DNA of 64,000 nt from Rhodospirillales bacterium (GCA_020356105.1 CP070634.1:3011754-3075753); one strand, 5' to 3'. Positions 24,788 through 37,675 are shown, counted from the first letter of the stretch. Notes: generated by a model from the letters alone, not told the origin. Made by a program: numbers and translations.

Positions 24788-26098
24788 ATGGCGACAAGAC
24801 ACCCTGTCCTGGCTCCCCGGCATGGCTCCATCGCCGGACGGGATGGGACCGCCGGTAGAACAGTGCGGAAAGATCGCGGGACCATCGTCCGCATCCAAAT
24901 CGACGCGAGCGGAGCGATCGTCGAATGGCCGGCCGCGGCCGGTCGCATTACAGGCATCGTACCTAGGGTGGCGATCGGCCGGCAACTGGGGTCGCTGTTG
25001 ATAGACGCGGATCTGGCGACCGCGTTGGGCCAGGCCCGCGACAGACCGGTGGAGACTGTGCTTGTCTTTGACCTCGGCAAGCGGGGACGGCTGCCCGTCG
25101 AAGCGGCAATCTTCGGCGCGCCGGGTCGCGCTGGCGCCGCGGCGGGCTACGAGGTTCGGATTCCGGTTCCCGCAGAGCCGGCGAGTGCAAGGATTGGACT
25201 TGCCGATGCATCGGCCGCGGCGTATCCCGAGTTGCGACGGCTTGAGATGCCGGAGTCGGCCGCCTTGCTGATCGACGCGCAGAGGCTACGCATCGTCGAG
25301 GCGAATCGCGCGGCTGCCAGAGCGTTCGGTCGCCGGCCAAGCGAGTTGAAGGGCCGTATCCTGCCGCGAATACTCAATCTCGAACGGAACCGGGCACGCC
25401 ACGTCGATTGTGATGACGCAGCGAGCTTCGGGTATCTTCGTTTGGTGGATCGAGACGGTGCCGCCAAATTCTATGGCGCCTCTGTCGTGCCGCTACGCAA
25501 CGCCGGCCGGGATCTGGCGCTTTGCGTCCTGCATGATTTGACCACATGTCTCGACGCCCTGTCAGGTCTTTCAGCGGCCAACGAGGAGTTGTCGCGGTTG
25601 GCGCGGCATGACCACCTGACCGGCCTCTTCAACAAGGCAATGTTCCAGGACACGCTCGGCTTGGCAAATGCACGGGTGGGGCGGTCGGGCGGCCTGCTGG
25701 GTGTTCTCTACATCGATCTCGACGGCTTCAAGCCGGTCAACGACCAGTATGGCCACGATGTCGGCGATGCGTTGTTGACCGAAGTGGTGCAAAGAATGCA
25801 GTCGGGCCTGCGGGCGAGTGACGTCATGGCCCGGCTGGGCGGCGACGAGTTCGGAGCTATTCTCGAGAATCTGAGGGATCGGAACGACGCGCTGAGGGTT
25901 GCGACAAACTTGATCGACCGTCTTGCGGCCCCGTTCGAGATGGTTGGCGGCAGACGAGTCAAAGTCTCCGCAAGCATTGGCGCGGTGGTCACTGACCGCA
26001 CCGTGGAAGACGCGGCGGAACTCGTCGTACAGGCGGACCGGGCGATGTACCAGGCCAAGTCGTTGGGGCGCGGGAGGGCGGCACTGGCGCCCGCGTAA
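24788..26098 (+). CDS. diguanylate cyclase with PAS-like domain, intact GGDEF and I-site
   Basis: 436 aa soluble protein. Residues about 150-255 look like a PAS domain ('SAALLIDAQRLRIVEANRAAARAFGRRPSELKGR'), and residues about 270-430 form a GGDEF domain: 'HDHLTGLFNKAMFQDTL', 'LYIDLDGFKPVNDQYGHDVGDALL', signature GGDEF at 351-355, and 'ADRAMYQAKSLGRGRA'. The I-site RASD (342-345) lies five residues before the signature, so product inhibition is expected. It should make c-di-GMP from two GTP. The N-terminal 100 residues have no clear domain. It sits between sciP and dksA and is the only GGDEF protein of the window that looks catalytically intact. Confidence 0.9.
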   Translation: MATRHPVLAPRHGSIAGRDGTAGRTVRKDRGTIVRIQIDASGAIVEWPAAAGRITGIVPRVAIGRQLGSLLIDADLATALGQARDRPVETVLVFDLGKRGRLPVEAAIFGAPGRAGAAAGYEVRIPVPAEPASARIGLADASAAAYPELRRLEMPESAALLIDAQRLRIVEANRAAARAFGRRPSELKGRILPRILNLERNRARHVDCDDAASFGYLRLVDRDGAAKFYGASVVPLRNAGRDLALCVLHDLTTCLDALSGLSAANEELSRLARHDHLTGLFNKAMFQDTLGLANARVGRSGGLLGVLYIDLDGFKPVNDQYGHDVGDALLTEVVQRMQSGLRASDVMARLGGDEFGAILENLRDRNDALRVATNLIDRLAAPFEMVGGRRVKVSASIGAVVTDRTVEDAAELVVQADRAMYQAKSLGRGRAALAPA

Positions 26099-26275
26099 GA
26101 GGTGGCGAAGGGTTGACCGTCCGGGCGACCATCATGATACGGTCACCATGGGATTCTTCCGTCGCCGTAATGCCAATGCATTGAAATGAATGATTCTTTT
26201 GTGCTTGCCGTGGCGCGGGCTCATACATATACTCCGCCGCACCTCTGAGTTTGGCGAAGTCTTAGGGAATTGCAC

Positions 26276-26692
26276 ATGTCACCTCTTCTTCCTCCTGATT
26301 ATCGGCCCAGCGAAGACGAGGAGTTCATGAATCCGATGCAGCTTGAGTATTTTCGTCAGAAGCTGCTGAGTTGGCGTGTGGAATTACTCGAAGAGTCCAA
26401 CGGGACACTCAGCAGTCTGCAGACTGAGAGCCTGGCGGAACCCGATCTGGCCGATCGCGCCACCCGGGAGACCAACAGGTCGATCGAGTTGCGAACCCGC
26501 GACCGCGAGCGCAAGCTGATCAGCAAGATTGACGAGGCGCTGCGCCGCATCGATGAAGGTACTTACGGCTATTGCGAGGAGACCAACGAGCCCATTGCCT
26601 TGCGTCGTTTGGAGGCGAGGCCGATCGCGACCCTCAGCTTGGAGGCGCAGGAACGTCACGAGCGGATGGAACGAACCCATCGGGATGACTAG
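26276..26692 (+). CDS. dksA: RNA polymerase-binding transcription factor DksA (one-cysteine type)
   Basis: 138 aa. DksA enters the RNA polymerase secondary channel and works with ppGpp. The coiled-coil arms ('EYFRQKLLSWRVELLEE', 'ERKLISKIDEALRRID') and the tip ('DLADRATRE') are present. The zinc finger region 'YGYCEETNEPIALRRLEARPIATLSLEAQERHE' has only one of four cysteines (C, then T, S, A), the zinc-independent form common in alphaproteobacteria. The ATG at 26276 is chosen over a TTG two codons earlier. A 303 bp gap follows before cheY. Confidence 0.95.
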   Translation: MSPLLPPDYRPSEDEEFMNPMQLEYFRQKLLSWRVELLEESNGTLSSLQTESLAEPDLADRATRETNRSIELRTRDRERKLISKIDEALRRIDEGTYGYCEETNEPIALRRLEARPIATLSLEAQERHERMERTHRDD

Positions 26693-26728
26693 GACCCGGT
26701 GAGACCCTCCTGCGCGGGGCGGGGACCT

Positions 26729-26770
26729 CAGGCCCCGTCCAATTACAATCAGGCCCCGTCCGATTACAAT
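26729..26770 (+). repeat. tandem direct repeat, 2 x 21 bp
   Basis: Two adjacent 21 bp units (26729-26749 and 26750-26770), each CAGGCCCCGTCC followed by A/G-ATTACAAT, differ at a single base. Neither unit is a palindrome. The repeat lies about 40 bp past the dksA stop. It may be a duplicated regulatory site or simple slippage; no third copy was noticed. Confidence 0.8.
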
Positions 26771-26898
26771 ATGATGCGTATACGGAACCGTAGAGGTAAG
26801 CTGCCGTGACGCGGCGCCGACATCGTTAGCGGGCCGCGGCAGAGGTTGCGTGCCGGAAAGGTTGGCGGCAACCCTTTCGCATACGATCTGGCTGCGAG

Positions 26899-26914
26899 TT
26901 AACCGGGATTTAAC
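26899..26914 (+). promoter_or_regulatory. perfect CtrA box upstream of cheY
   Basis: TTAA (26899-26902), seven bases CCGGGAT, then TTAAC (26910-26914): an exact match to the CtrA consensus TTAA-N7-TTAAC, 82 bp before the cheY start. CtrA itself is encoded 3.6 kb away with a canonical DNA-binding domain. I infer direct CtrA control of this cheY. Confidence 0.6.
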
Positions 26915-26995
26915 CTGATCGGTGTTTCTTTATCAGCCCCAGATTCGATTCATCCGAAAAAGCTGTGCAGAGCGGATCGCAGGAGTAGAGTTGAG

Positions 26996-27382
26996 ATGGC
27001 CGTCGATTACAATATGCCGATCTTGATAGTCGATGATTACAAGACCATGCTGAAGATCATTCGGAACCTGCTCAAGCAGCTCGGATTTACGAATGTCGAG
27101 GAGGCGACCGACGGCAGCGAGGCCCTGGGCAAGCTGCGTGACGGGGAATTTGACCTGGTGATTTCGGACTGGAACATGGAGCCAATGACCGGCCTGCAAC
27201 TCCTTAAGGAAGTGCGAGCGGATGACAGATTGCGCGCGGTTCCGTTCATTATTATTACTGCGGAAAGCAAGATCGAGAACGTCGTCGCTGCCAAGGAGGC
27301 AGGGGTCAGCAACTACATCGTGAAGCCGTTTAACGCAGCGACTCTCAAGGCAAAGTTGACGAGTGTGCTCGGCCCGTTCTAG
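26996..27382 (+). CDS. cheY: chemotaxis response regulator CheY (motor-type)
   Basis: 128 aa single receiver that follows E. coli CheY closely: 'MPILIVDDYKTMLKIIRNLLKQLGFTNVEEATDG', D13-D14, phosphoacceptor D58 ('VISDWNMEPMTGLQLL'), 'IIITAESKIENVVAAKEAG' and 'NYIVKPFNAATLKAKL'. The closeness suggests this copy, rather than the one in the cheA operon, binds the flagellar switch. The ATG lies about 80 bp past a perfect CtrA box. It is followed by the AMIN-like protein gene after about 50 bp and then cckA, all in the same direction. Confidence 0.93.
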   Translation: MAVDYNMPILIVDDYKTMLKIIRNLLKQLGFTNVEEATDGSEALGKLRDGEFDLVISDWNMEPMTGLQLLKEVRADDRLRAVPFIIITAESKIENVVAAKEAGVSNYIVKPFNAATLKAKLTSVLGPF

Positions 27383-27429
27383 AGACACTCACCCGGCGGT
27401 GTTGGACGGCCGGATCAGGAGTCGAACTA

Positions 27430-28536
27430 TTGGCTGATGTCGAACGCACAATGTCCGGGGCAGAGCGTCGCGACCGGTCGCGATCGCGTTCCGGCCCGCG
27501 CCGCAATCATGCCCGGCGGCAAGAAACGCGCTTCCTCGAGCGGGCCGTAGTCACGCTGAGCGTTCTGTGTGTCCTGATGGGACTCGCGATCGTGACGGCC
27601 GCTGCGCAGGAGATTGTGCAGGCCCGCGGCTGGGCAAAGGCGTCCTACGGCCGTATCGTTTTCGACTGGCCGCGGCCTGTCGAGCACAAGGCGACCGTCA
27701 GGGGCTCGCGGCTGGTCGTCGAATTTGACCGGCCAATGCGCACGAGCCTGAACAGCGTCGTCCGGGGGCTGCAGGATTACGTCACCGGGGCGCAGGTGTC
27801 CGACGACGGCATGACCGCAACATTCGGCCTTGCAGGAACGTTCAAGGTTGACAGTTTCGTCTCCGGCACGTCGGTCGTCGTCGACCTGCGACGCGCCGGT
27901 GCCACGGCGCAGCGCCTGTCGGGGCAGTCGGGCGCACAGGGACTCCAGGTCAGGGTCGGACAGCATCCGGGTTTCACGCGCCTGGTCTTCGACTGGGCCG
28001 ATTCGGTGGATTACACGGTGCAGCGCAGGGGCGCCGCCGTTTCACTGCGGTTCGACCGCCCTGGCGCGATCGATCTCCAGATCCTCGACAAGGCGTTGCC
28101 CAAGCCCGCGTTCGGGTCGCCCAGCGCCCGTACTGTTGGAGGCGATCTGGTCGTCGATCTGGTGGTGCCCGACCAATCCTACATTCGCCATTTCCGTGAT
28201 CGCGGCAAGGTCGTGCTCGACGTTCTGAATGTCGGTGGCGATTTCGGCGGGCTGATCGCGGGCGATGCCGTCGGTGGCCCGATGATGGAAATGATATCGC
28301 CGAGCGGAGAGGTGTTGACGGTTCCGGCGATGGTCGGGTCACGCGTGGCCGTCGCACCAGGTGGGCGGATTCCCCTGATAACGGAGGATGTCGGCAACGT
28401 TCCGGCCCAGGCGGTGCCCTATCAGGGTTCCTACACGCCGTTGCCGCATTACGACCCGAACGCATCGGGTCAGCCGCGGAGTCTGCTGCGCCGCACGAAA
28501 CCTTCCGGCGGACGGGCCACCGTCAATGGCGGCTGA
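27430..28536 (+). CDS. membrane-anchored protein with AMIN-like beta repeats
   Basis: 368 aa with a TTG start behind an AGGAG site at 27417-27421; an ATG at 27451 is the alternative. A basic N-terminus (1-37) precedes one hydrophobic segment (about 40-60) that anchors or exports the chain. Two similar blocks follow: 'YGRIVFDWPRPVEHKATVRGSRLVVEFDRPM' and 'FTRLVFDWADSVDYTVQRRGAAVSLRFDRPG', about 100 residues apart. These resemble the AMIN-like N-terminal modules of much longer Rhodospirillales envelope proteins that also carry TPR repeats, absent here. The C-terminus is Pro/Ser rich. It lies between cheY and cckA, perhaps in one transcript. The function is unknown; peptidoglycan or envelope binding is a guess from AMIN domains. 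Confidence 0.7.
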   Translation: MADVERTMSGAERRDRSRSRSGPRRNHARRQETRFLERAVVTLSVLCVLMGLAIVTAAAQEIVQARGWAKASYGRIVFDWPRPVEHKATVRGSRLVVEFDRPMRTSLNSVVRGLQDYVTGAQVSDDGMTATFGLAGTFKVDSFVSGTSVVVDLRRAGATAQRLSGQSGAQGLQVRVGQHPGFTRLVFDWADSVDYTVQRRGAAVSLRFDRPGAIDLQILDKALPKPAFGSPSARTVGGDLVVDLVVPDQSYIRHFRDRGKVVLDVLNVGGDFGGLIAGDAVGGPMMEMISPSGEVLTVPAMVGSRVAVAPGGRIPLITEDVGNVPAQAVPYQGSYTPLPHYDPNASGQPRSLLRRTKPSGGRATVNGG

Positions 28537-28707
28537 CAACGGGGCATTTTCACTTGGCCGGGCTGACGGTGGGCGCCAGGACCCGCGCAGCTACACGGCA
28601 ACATCCGGTTTCTGAATCCAGAATACAGTATTCGTGTCCTCTGATCCTTGTGTAACAATGGACCGTTTGCGAATCGGGGGCTTTGGCAGGTAGCGGAGAT
28701 CGGTTGA

Positions 28708-31170
<2,463 letters not shown>

Positions 31171-31410
31171 ATCAGGGCGTCGCGGACGAGGGGTCGCCTG
31201 TCTGCCGAACACAGCCGGCGGCGGCATGCCGGCGCGGACCGTTGCGATCAGCTTTGGAGGGCGCGGCGGTCCGACCGGGCGCAAATTCGAAAAATGCGGG
31301 TGCTGTTCGAAGGGGGTCGACAAGGCGCGGCGCTCCCAGCAAACTGCCGCCGGTCCCGCGCTGGCTGCCGCATCGGCCCGGGGCAGGCTGTCATTCAGGA
31401 ACAAGACATC

Positions 31411-32463
31411 ATGGCATACAGGATTCTCATTCTCGGCGCGTCCTATGGCTCCCTCCTCGGTACCAAGCTCCTGATGGCGGGGCACGACGTGACCCTGGTC
31501 TGCCGACAGCAGACCGCGGACCTGATCAACACGGAAGGGACGGAGGTGCGGATCACGCTGAAGGGCGAGGATGCGCACCGGGCCATCCGCTCGGGCGATC
31601 TGCCCGGGCGCCTTTCCGCCTGCGCCCCTTACGATATCGTCGCCGGGGACTACGACCTTGTAGGGCTCGCCATGCAGGAGCCGCAATATGCGCACCACTC
31701 CATTCTGACGCCTCTGGTCCGCATCGCCGAGGAACGCATACCGTGCCTGTCGATCATGAACATGCCGCCCCTGACCTTCCTGAAGCGGATTCCCGGCCTT
31801 GATACGGACACGCTGGGGGGCGGCTATACCAACCCCACGGTCTGGGACCGGTTCGACCCGGCGGTGATGACCCTGTGCAGCCCCGACCCGCAGGCCTTTC
31901 GGCCGCCGGACGAGAAGGCGAACGTGCTTCATGTCGGCCTGCCCACGAATTTCAAGGCCGCCCGGTTCGAGGACGAGCGCGCCAATGAAATGCTGCGGCG
32001 GCTGGAGGCCGACATTGCCGCGGTGCGGCTCGACGGCCACGACGTGCCGGTCAAGCTGCGCGTCTACGATTCGCTGTTCGTGCCGCTCGCGAAATGGAGC
32101 ATGCTGCTGACCGGCAACTACCGCTGCATCATGCGCGACAGCGTGCGGCCGATCCGGGACGCCGTACACGACGACCTCGAGAGGTCCGAATCCATATATG
32201 CGTTCGTCGACTCGGTGGCGCAGCGCCTCGGCGCCGACCCGGCGGATGCGGTGCCGTTCGAGAAATACGCCAGGGCCGCGGAAAGCCTCCTCAAGCCGTC
32301 CTCCGTGGCCCGGGCCGTCGCCGCCGGCGCACCGTTCATCGAGCGGGTCGACATCCTGGTGCACGAGATCGCCCGCGAACTCGGCATGGCCAACCCGGAT
32401 GTCGACGAGACGGTCGACATCGTCGACAGCCGCCTTGACGCGAACGGCATCCTGCTGGGGTGA
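31411..32463 (+). CDS. ketopantoate-reductase-like (ApbA/PanE family) dehydrogenase
   Basis: 350 aa. The N-terminal Rossmann segment 'YRILILGASYGSLLGTKLLMAGHDVTLVCR' has the spacing of NADP-binding ketopantoate and opine reductases, and the C-terminal helical half ('VYDSLFVPLAKWSMLLTGNYRC', 'SVRPIRDAVHDDLERS') follows the same superfamily. The usual glycine pattern GxGxxG is altered (GASYGSLLG), and the substrate is not clear, so a specific name such as PanE is not justified. The ATG at 31411 follows AGGA; upstream codons to 31294 are not convincing. It stands alone between cckA and the PA2779-family gene. Confidence 0.75.
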   Translation: MAYRILILGASYGSLLGTKLLMAGHDVTLVCRQQTADLINTEGTEVRITLKGEDAHRAIRSGDLPGRLSACAPYDIVAGDYDLVGLAMQEPQYAHHSILTPLVRIAEERIPCLSIMNMPPLTFLKRIPGLDTDTLGGGYTNPTVWDRFDPAVMTLCSPDPQAFRPPDEKANVLHVGLPTNFKAARFEDERANEMLRRLEADIAAVRLDGHDVPVKLRVYDSLFVPLAKWSMLLTGNYRCIMRDSVRPIRDAVHDDLERSESIYAFVDSVAQRLGADPADAVPFEKYARAAESLLKPSSVARAVAAGAPFIERVDILVHEIARELGMANPDVDETVDIVDSRLDANGILLG

Positions 32464-32681
32464 AAGGGTCGGCGACCGGCACCCGCCAGGCGGCCGGCGG
32501 CTTGGCGCCTTGACCATGCCGGCCCTGCGCGGAATGTTGACGCGGATCGCGGGCGCCGTCTATGGTTTGCGCGCTGCACGATTCTGGGGAAGGGCCGACG
32601 TTGCATCAGGCTCGCGATCGATTGCAGCCGAGCATTAGACGATCCCGGGTGGCGTAAACGGTTCCGAAAGGGAGAATGTGA

Positions 32682-33095
32682 ATGTTCCTCATGCGCAATT
32701 TTTGCAGGTTCTTGGCGCTTCCGATGGCCGCGCTGATGTTCGCCGTATCGATGCCGCTCGGCGCGGCGCAGGCGGCGCTGGTCTCCACAGAACAAGTGGT
32801 CGAGCAGAGCGGAATCGAGGCCGATCGCATGCGGATCGCGGCCCTGATATCGCGCGACGACGTGCAGCGCGAGCTGAAAGCCCGGGGTGTCGATCCCGAT
32901 GAGGCGCTGGCTCGGGTCGCCGCGCTGTCGGATGCCGAGGTGCGAAAGATCGCCGACCGCATCGATACGATGCCGGCCGGCCAGGACGCCCTGGGAACGG
33001 TCCTCGCCGCGGCGGTGATCGTGTTCATCGTGCTCCTCATCACCGACCTCCTCGGCGTTACCGATATCTTCCCGTTCATCAAGAAGAGCAGGTAG
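32682..33095 (+). CDS. PA2779-family small exported membrane protein
   Basis: 137 aa. It has a signal-like N-terminus ('FLALPMAALMFAVSMPLGAAQA'), a helical acidic middle ('ISRDDVQRELKARGVDPDEALARVAALSDAEVRKIADRIDTMPAG') and a C-terminal membrane segment ('VLAAAVIVFIVLLITDLLGVTDIFPFI'). This layout matches the PA2779 (DUF6627) family, often found near transport or cysteine-peptidase-like PA2778 genes; the function is unknown. No PA2778 homologue is seen here. The ATG at 32682 has a GGGAGA site upstream; a second ATG three codons later is possible. A GGCGGGCGC/GCGCCCGCC hairpin (33109-33130) follows the stop. Confidence 0.8.
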   Translation: MFLMRNFCRFLALPMAALMFAVSMPLGAAQAALVSTEQVVEQSGIEADRMRIAALISRDDVQRELKARGVDPDEALARVAALSDAEVRKIADRIDTMPAGQDALGTVLAAAVIVFIVLLITDLLGVTDIFPFIKKSR

Positions 33096-33719
33096 ACAAG
33101 ACGGCACGGGCGGGCGCCGGCGCGCCCGCCACGACCTGCGGCTGCCCGGTACGACAATTTTGCAGGTCGGGCCGCCGCACACGACACGACCGCACGGTCG
33201 ACGACCGCGGCCCATCCGGTCGCGCTGGAGGCAATTCGGGAATAATGCCTTGGCCCTTTCCGCCACGGCGCGATTCGGAGCGGCCCAAAGAGTCCGACCG
33301 GCGACGACGGATCCGGCGGCCTGCATTCCGAGGATCAATACTATCGTTCTTTCAACCTTCGGGACCGATCCCCCGTCTTTAATCCACATTGGGGAACAAT
33401 TGTCAGCTTTGTGTTTCGCTTGCCGCTCGCGTCAATCCACAGGCTCGCGCCCGCCGATCCCGGGACTGGCCCGACGATGAGGAAACGGGCCGGACCGCGG
33501 GCGCGCATGTGAATCCGCAGCGACGCTTCCCGGGGTCGGCCCGGCGCACGGCGGAAACGTGGCTCTTGCCTGGCCTCCGCCCCGAAGGCAGACCGCGCCG
33601 CCGCTGCGTTCTGTCCTGGTCGGCCATAGAACAAAAAAAGAACTTGCGCGCGAGAACAAAGAGGGTACACTACACCCCGTTGCGTTGCGAAAGCCCGTGT
33701 GGAATAACGGAGGCGATTC
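33096..33719. other. intergenic region before recA
   Basis: 624 bp without a supportable gene. After the PA2779-family stop there is a GC-rich hairpin (33109-33130) with no T-tract, then featureless GC-rich DNA to about 33600. Short open frames on both strands (for example 33160-33480) show no recognisable protein and have no ribosome site of note. The right end holds the recA promoter and LexA box listed separately. Confidence 0.5.
33629..33672 (+). promoter_or_regulatory. LexA (SOS) box and promoter of recA
   Basis: GAAC (33629-33632), seven A, GAAC (33640-33643): the direct-repeat SOS box GAAC-N7-GAAC used by alphaproteobacterial LexA. It abuts a candidate -35 TTGCGC (33644-33649) and -10 TACACT (33666-33671), 16 bp apart. 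A bound repressor would block the promoter. A further lone GAAC lies at 33654-33657. The recA ATG is at 33720. Confidence 0.8.
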
Positions 33720-34838
<1,119 letters not shown>

Positions 34839-34855
34839 CACTGCGGCCGATTCGA

Positions 34856-34893
34856 CACGGGCCCGCGCCGACGCCGTCCGGCGCAGGCCCGTG
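34856..34893 (+). terminator. hairpin after recA
   Basis: CACGGGCC and CGCCG (34856 onward) pair with CGGCG and GGCCCGTG (ending 34893) around a seven-base loop, a strong GC stem 18 bp past the recA stop. It is followed by CGTTGTTG rather than a clean T-tract, so termination may be weak or factor-aided. Confidence 0.55.
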
Positions 34894-35002
34894 CGTTGTT
34901 GCAGCCGCGCGACGGCGCCCCTCGACAGCCTGCCCGGCCATAAGGTAAAAGCGGGAGCCCTGCAAAAGTGGGGCCCAGAACGTATTTCCACGGACGCGGG
35001 GC

Positions 35003-37675
35003 ATGCAGAGCGCCAACGACATACGCAGCGGTTTTCTTGAATATTTTCACCGGCACGGACACGAGGTGGTCGAGTCGTCGCCTCTGGTGCCGCGCAACGA
35101 CCCGACGTTGATGTTCACCAATGCCGGCATGGTGCAGTTCAAGAACGTGTTCACCGGCGCCGAGACGCGGCCATACAATCGGGCGGTGACGGCACAGAAA
35201 TGCGTGCGCGCGGGCGGCAAGCACAACGATCTGGAAAATGTCGGTCACACCGCCCGGCACCACACCTTTTTCGAGATGCTGGGCAACTTCTCGTTCGGCG
35301 ACTATTTCAAGGACCTCGCCATCGAGCTGGCCTGGAACCTGGTGACCAGGGAATACGGCCTGCCCGAGGAGCGCCTGCTGGTGACGGTCTATGCCGAGGA
35401 CGACCAGGCCTTCGATCTGTGGAAGAAGATCGCCGGCCTGCCCGAATCGAAGATTCTTCGAATCGCGACCTCTGACAATTTCTGGGCCATGGGTGACACC
35501 GGTCCGTGCGGGCCGTGTTCAGAGATCTTCTACGATCACGGCCCCGAGATTCCCGGTGGTCCACCCGGCAGCCCGGACGAGGACGGTGACCGCTTCGTCG
35601 AGATCTGGAACCTCGTGTTCATGCAGTTCGAGCAGGTCACGCCCGACAAGCGGATCGATTTGCCCAGGCCGTCGATCGACACCGGGCTGGGCCTGGAGCG
35701 CGTGGCCGCCGTCATGCAGGGCAAGCACGACAACTACGACATCGACCTGATGCGCGACCTGATCGAGGCATCCGCCGAGGCGACGGGCACCGACCCCGAT
35801 GGGCCCGGCAAGGTGAGCCACCGGGTGATCGCCGACCACCTCAGGGCGTCGGCGTTCCTGATCGCTGACGGGGTGATGCCGTCCAACGAGGGCCGCGGCT
35901 ACGTGTTGCGCCGGATCATGCGCCGCGCCATGCGCCATGCCGAGATGCTGGGGGCGGAGGAGCCGGTGATGTGGCGCCTCGTGCCGGCGCTGGTCCAGCA
36001 GATGGGTGGCCATTTCACCGAACTGCGCCGCGCCGAGGCGGCGATCGCCGAGACGCTGAAGCTCGAGGAGACCAATTTCAAGCGGCTGCTGGCCCGGGGC
36101 CTTCGGCTGCTGGCGGCCGAGACAGAGAAGCTCGGCGAGGGTCGGCCGCTGCCCGGCGACGTTGCCTTCCGGCTCTACGACACCTACGGCTTCCCGCTCG
36201 ACCTCACGCAGGATGCCCTGAAGGCCGAGCACCGGGCCGTCGACATTGCCGGCTTCGAGGCCGCCATGGCGCGCCAGCGCGCCGAGGCCCGCAAGGCCCA
36301 GTTCAAATCCGGTGAGGCGGCCACCGAGGCCGTGTGGTTCGACCTGCGCGACAAGCTCGGCGCCACCGAGTTCCTCGGCTACAGCACCGAACAGGCGGAG
36401 GGCGTGGTGACGGCCATCGTCGCCGACGGCAAGCCGGTCGACTCCGCGCCGGCCGGCGCCGATGTCGCGGTCATCGTCAACCAGACACCGTTCTATGGCG
36501 AATCCGGCGGTCAGGTGGGCGACACAGGCGTGATGGTCGCGGCCGGCGGCGCCGGCGCCCGGGTCGATGTGCGCGACACGCAGAAGAAGCTGGGCGATCT
36601 GCATGTTCACTTCGGCACGGTCGCCGATGGCACGCTCACCCTGGGCGATGACCTCGAATTGCGGGTCGATGGCGACCGGCGCACGCGCCTGCGCGCCAAC
36701 CATTCGGTCACCCACCTCCTGCACGAGGCCTTGCGCCGACATCTCGGCGAGCACGTCACGCAGAAGGGCTCTCTGGTGGCACCCGGCTACCTACGCTTCG
36801 ACTTCGCCCACCCCAAGGCGGTTTCGGTGGACGAGCTGCGCGAAATCGAGGCCGCGGTCAACGCTCGCATCCGCGAGAACACCGAGACCGTTACCCGCCT
36901 GATGACACCGGACGCCGCCATCGAGGCCGGCGCGCTGGCGCTGTTCGGCGAGAAGTACGGCGACGAGGTGCGGGTCGTCTCGATGGGCGGCGGCGAGGAC
37001 GGCCACGCCCATTTCTCGACCGAACTTTGCGGCGGCACCCATGTCAGGCGCACCGGCGATATCGGGCTGTTTGTGATCACCGGCGAATCGGCGGTTGCGT
37101 CGGGCGTGCGGCGCATCGAGGCGGTGACCGGCGGGACCGCCCTGGAACATGTGAACGCGCAGTCGTGGTTGCTGGCCGCGGCCGCGGGAGCGCTGAAGAC
37201 GGGGACCGCCGAACTGCCGGCGCGCATCGCCGCGCTGGTGGAGGAGCGGCGGCGGCTCGAGCGCGAGCTGGCCGATACCCGCAAGAAGCTGGCCACCGGT
37301 GGCGGCGCCGCAGCAGCCCCTGCGGCGTCCGAGGTTGGCGGCGTGCGCTTCATTGGTCGCGCCGTTGCCGACATCCCGCCGCGCGAGCTCAAGCCGATGG
37401 TGGACTCGCTCAAACAGCAGCTCGAATCCGGGGTCGCCGCGGTGGTCTCGGCGAACGACGGCAAGGCGTCGCTGGTCGTCGGCGTGACCGAGGATCTCAC
37501 CGACCGGATCAGCGCCGTCGATCTCGTGCGGGCCGGATCGGCGGCGGTCGGCGGCAAGGGCGGCGGCGGTCGGCCGGACATGGCGCAGGCGGGCGGACCG
37601 GATGCCGCCGGCGCCGACGCCGCCATCGAGGCGATCCGTCGCGCGCTTGCGGAGATCGCGGAGGCGGCCAGCTGA
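35003..37675 (+). CDS. alaS: alanyl-tRNA synthetase AlaS
   Basis: 890 aa, normal length. The catalytic domain starts '[47 protein letters not shown]'; the editing domain has the zinc-site motifs '[11 protein letters not shown]' and 'ELCGGTHV'; the C-terminal domain has a coiled-coil (about 730-760) and a Gly-rich end ('[16 protein letters not shown]'). It charges tRNA-Ala and removes mischarged Ser and Gly. The order recA-alaS is common in bacteria. It starts 164 bp after recA, past the hairpin. Confidence 0.98.
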   Translation: MQSANDIRSGFLEYFHRHGHEVVESSPLVPRNDPTLMFTNAGMVQFKNVFTGAETRPYNRAVTAQKCVRAGGKHNDLENVGHTARHHTFFEMLGNFSFGDYFKDLAIELAWNLVTREYGLPEERLLVTVYAEDDQAFDLWKKIAGLPESKILRIATSDNFWAMGDTGPCGPCSEIFYDHGPEIPGGPPGSPDEDGDRFVEIWNLVFMQFEQVTPDKRIDLPRPSIDTGLGLERVAAVMQGKHDNYDIDLMRDLIEASAEATGTDPDGPGKVSHRVIADHLRASAFLIADGVMPSNEGRGYVLRRIMRRAMRHAEMLGAEEPVMWRLVPALVQQMGGHFTELRRAEAAIAETLKLEETNFKRLLARGLRLLAAETEKLGEGRPLPGDVAFRLYDTYGFPLDLTQDALKAEHRAVDIAGFEAAMARQRAEARKAQFKSGEAATEAVWFDLRDKLGATEFLGYSTEQAEGVVTAIVADGKPVDSAPAGADVAVIVNQTPFYGESGGQVGDTGVMVAAGGAGARVDVRDTQKKLGDLHVHFGTVADGTLTLGDDLELRVDGDRRTRLRANHSVTHLLHEALRRHLGEHVTQKGSLVAPGYLRFDFAHPKAVSVDELREIEAAVNARIRENTETVTRLMTPDAAIEAGALALFGEKYGDEVRVVSMGGGEDGHAHFSTELCGGTHVRRTGDIGLFVITGESAVASGVRRIEAVTGGTALEHVNAQSWLLAAAAGALKTGTAELPARIAALVEERRRLERELADTRKKLATGGGAAAAPAASEVGGVRFIGRAVADIPPRELKPMVDSLKQQLESGVAAVVSANDGKASLVVGVTEDLTDRISAVDLVRAGSAAVGGKGGGGRPDMAQAGGPDAAGADAAIEAIRRALAEIAEAAS

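Larger units (their letters stand above)
26693..26995. promoter_or_regulatory. dksA-cheY intergenic region with tandem repeat
   Basis: 303 bp. Just after dksA is a GC-rich stretch with GGGGC/GCCCC pairing possibilities (26716-26736), then a direct tandem repeat of 21 bp. Further right the DNA becomes AT-rich and carries the perfect CtrA box listed separately (26899-26914). No coding potential is seen on either strand. Confidence 0.5.
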
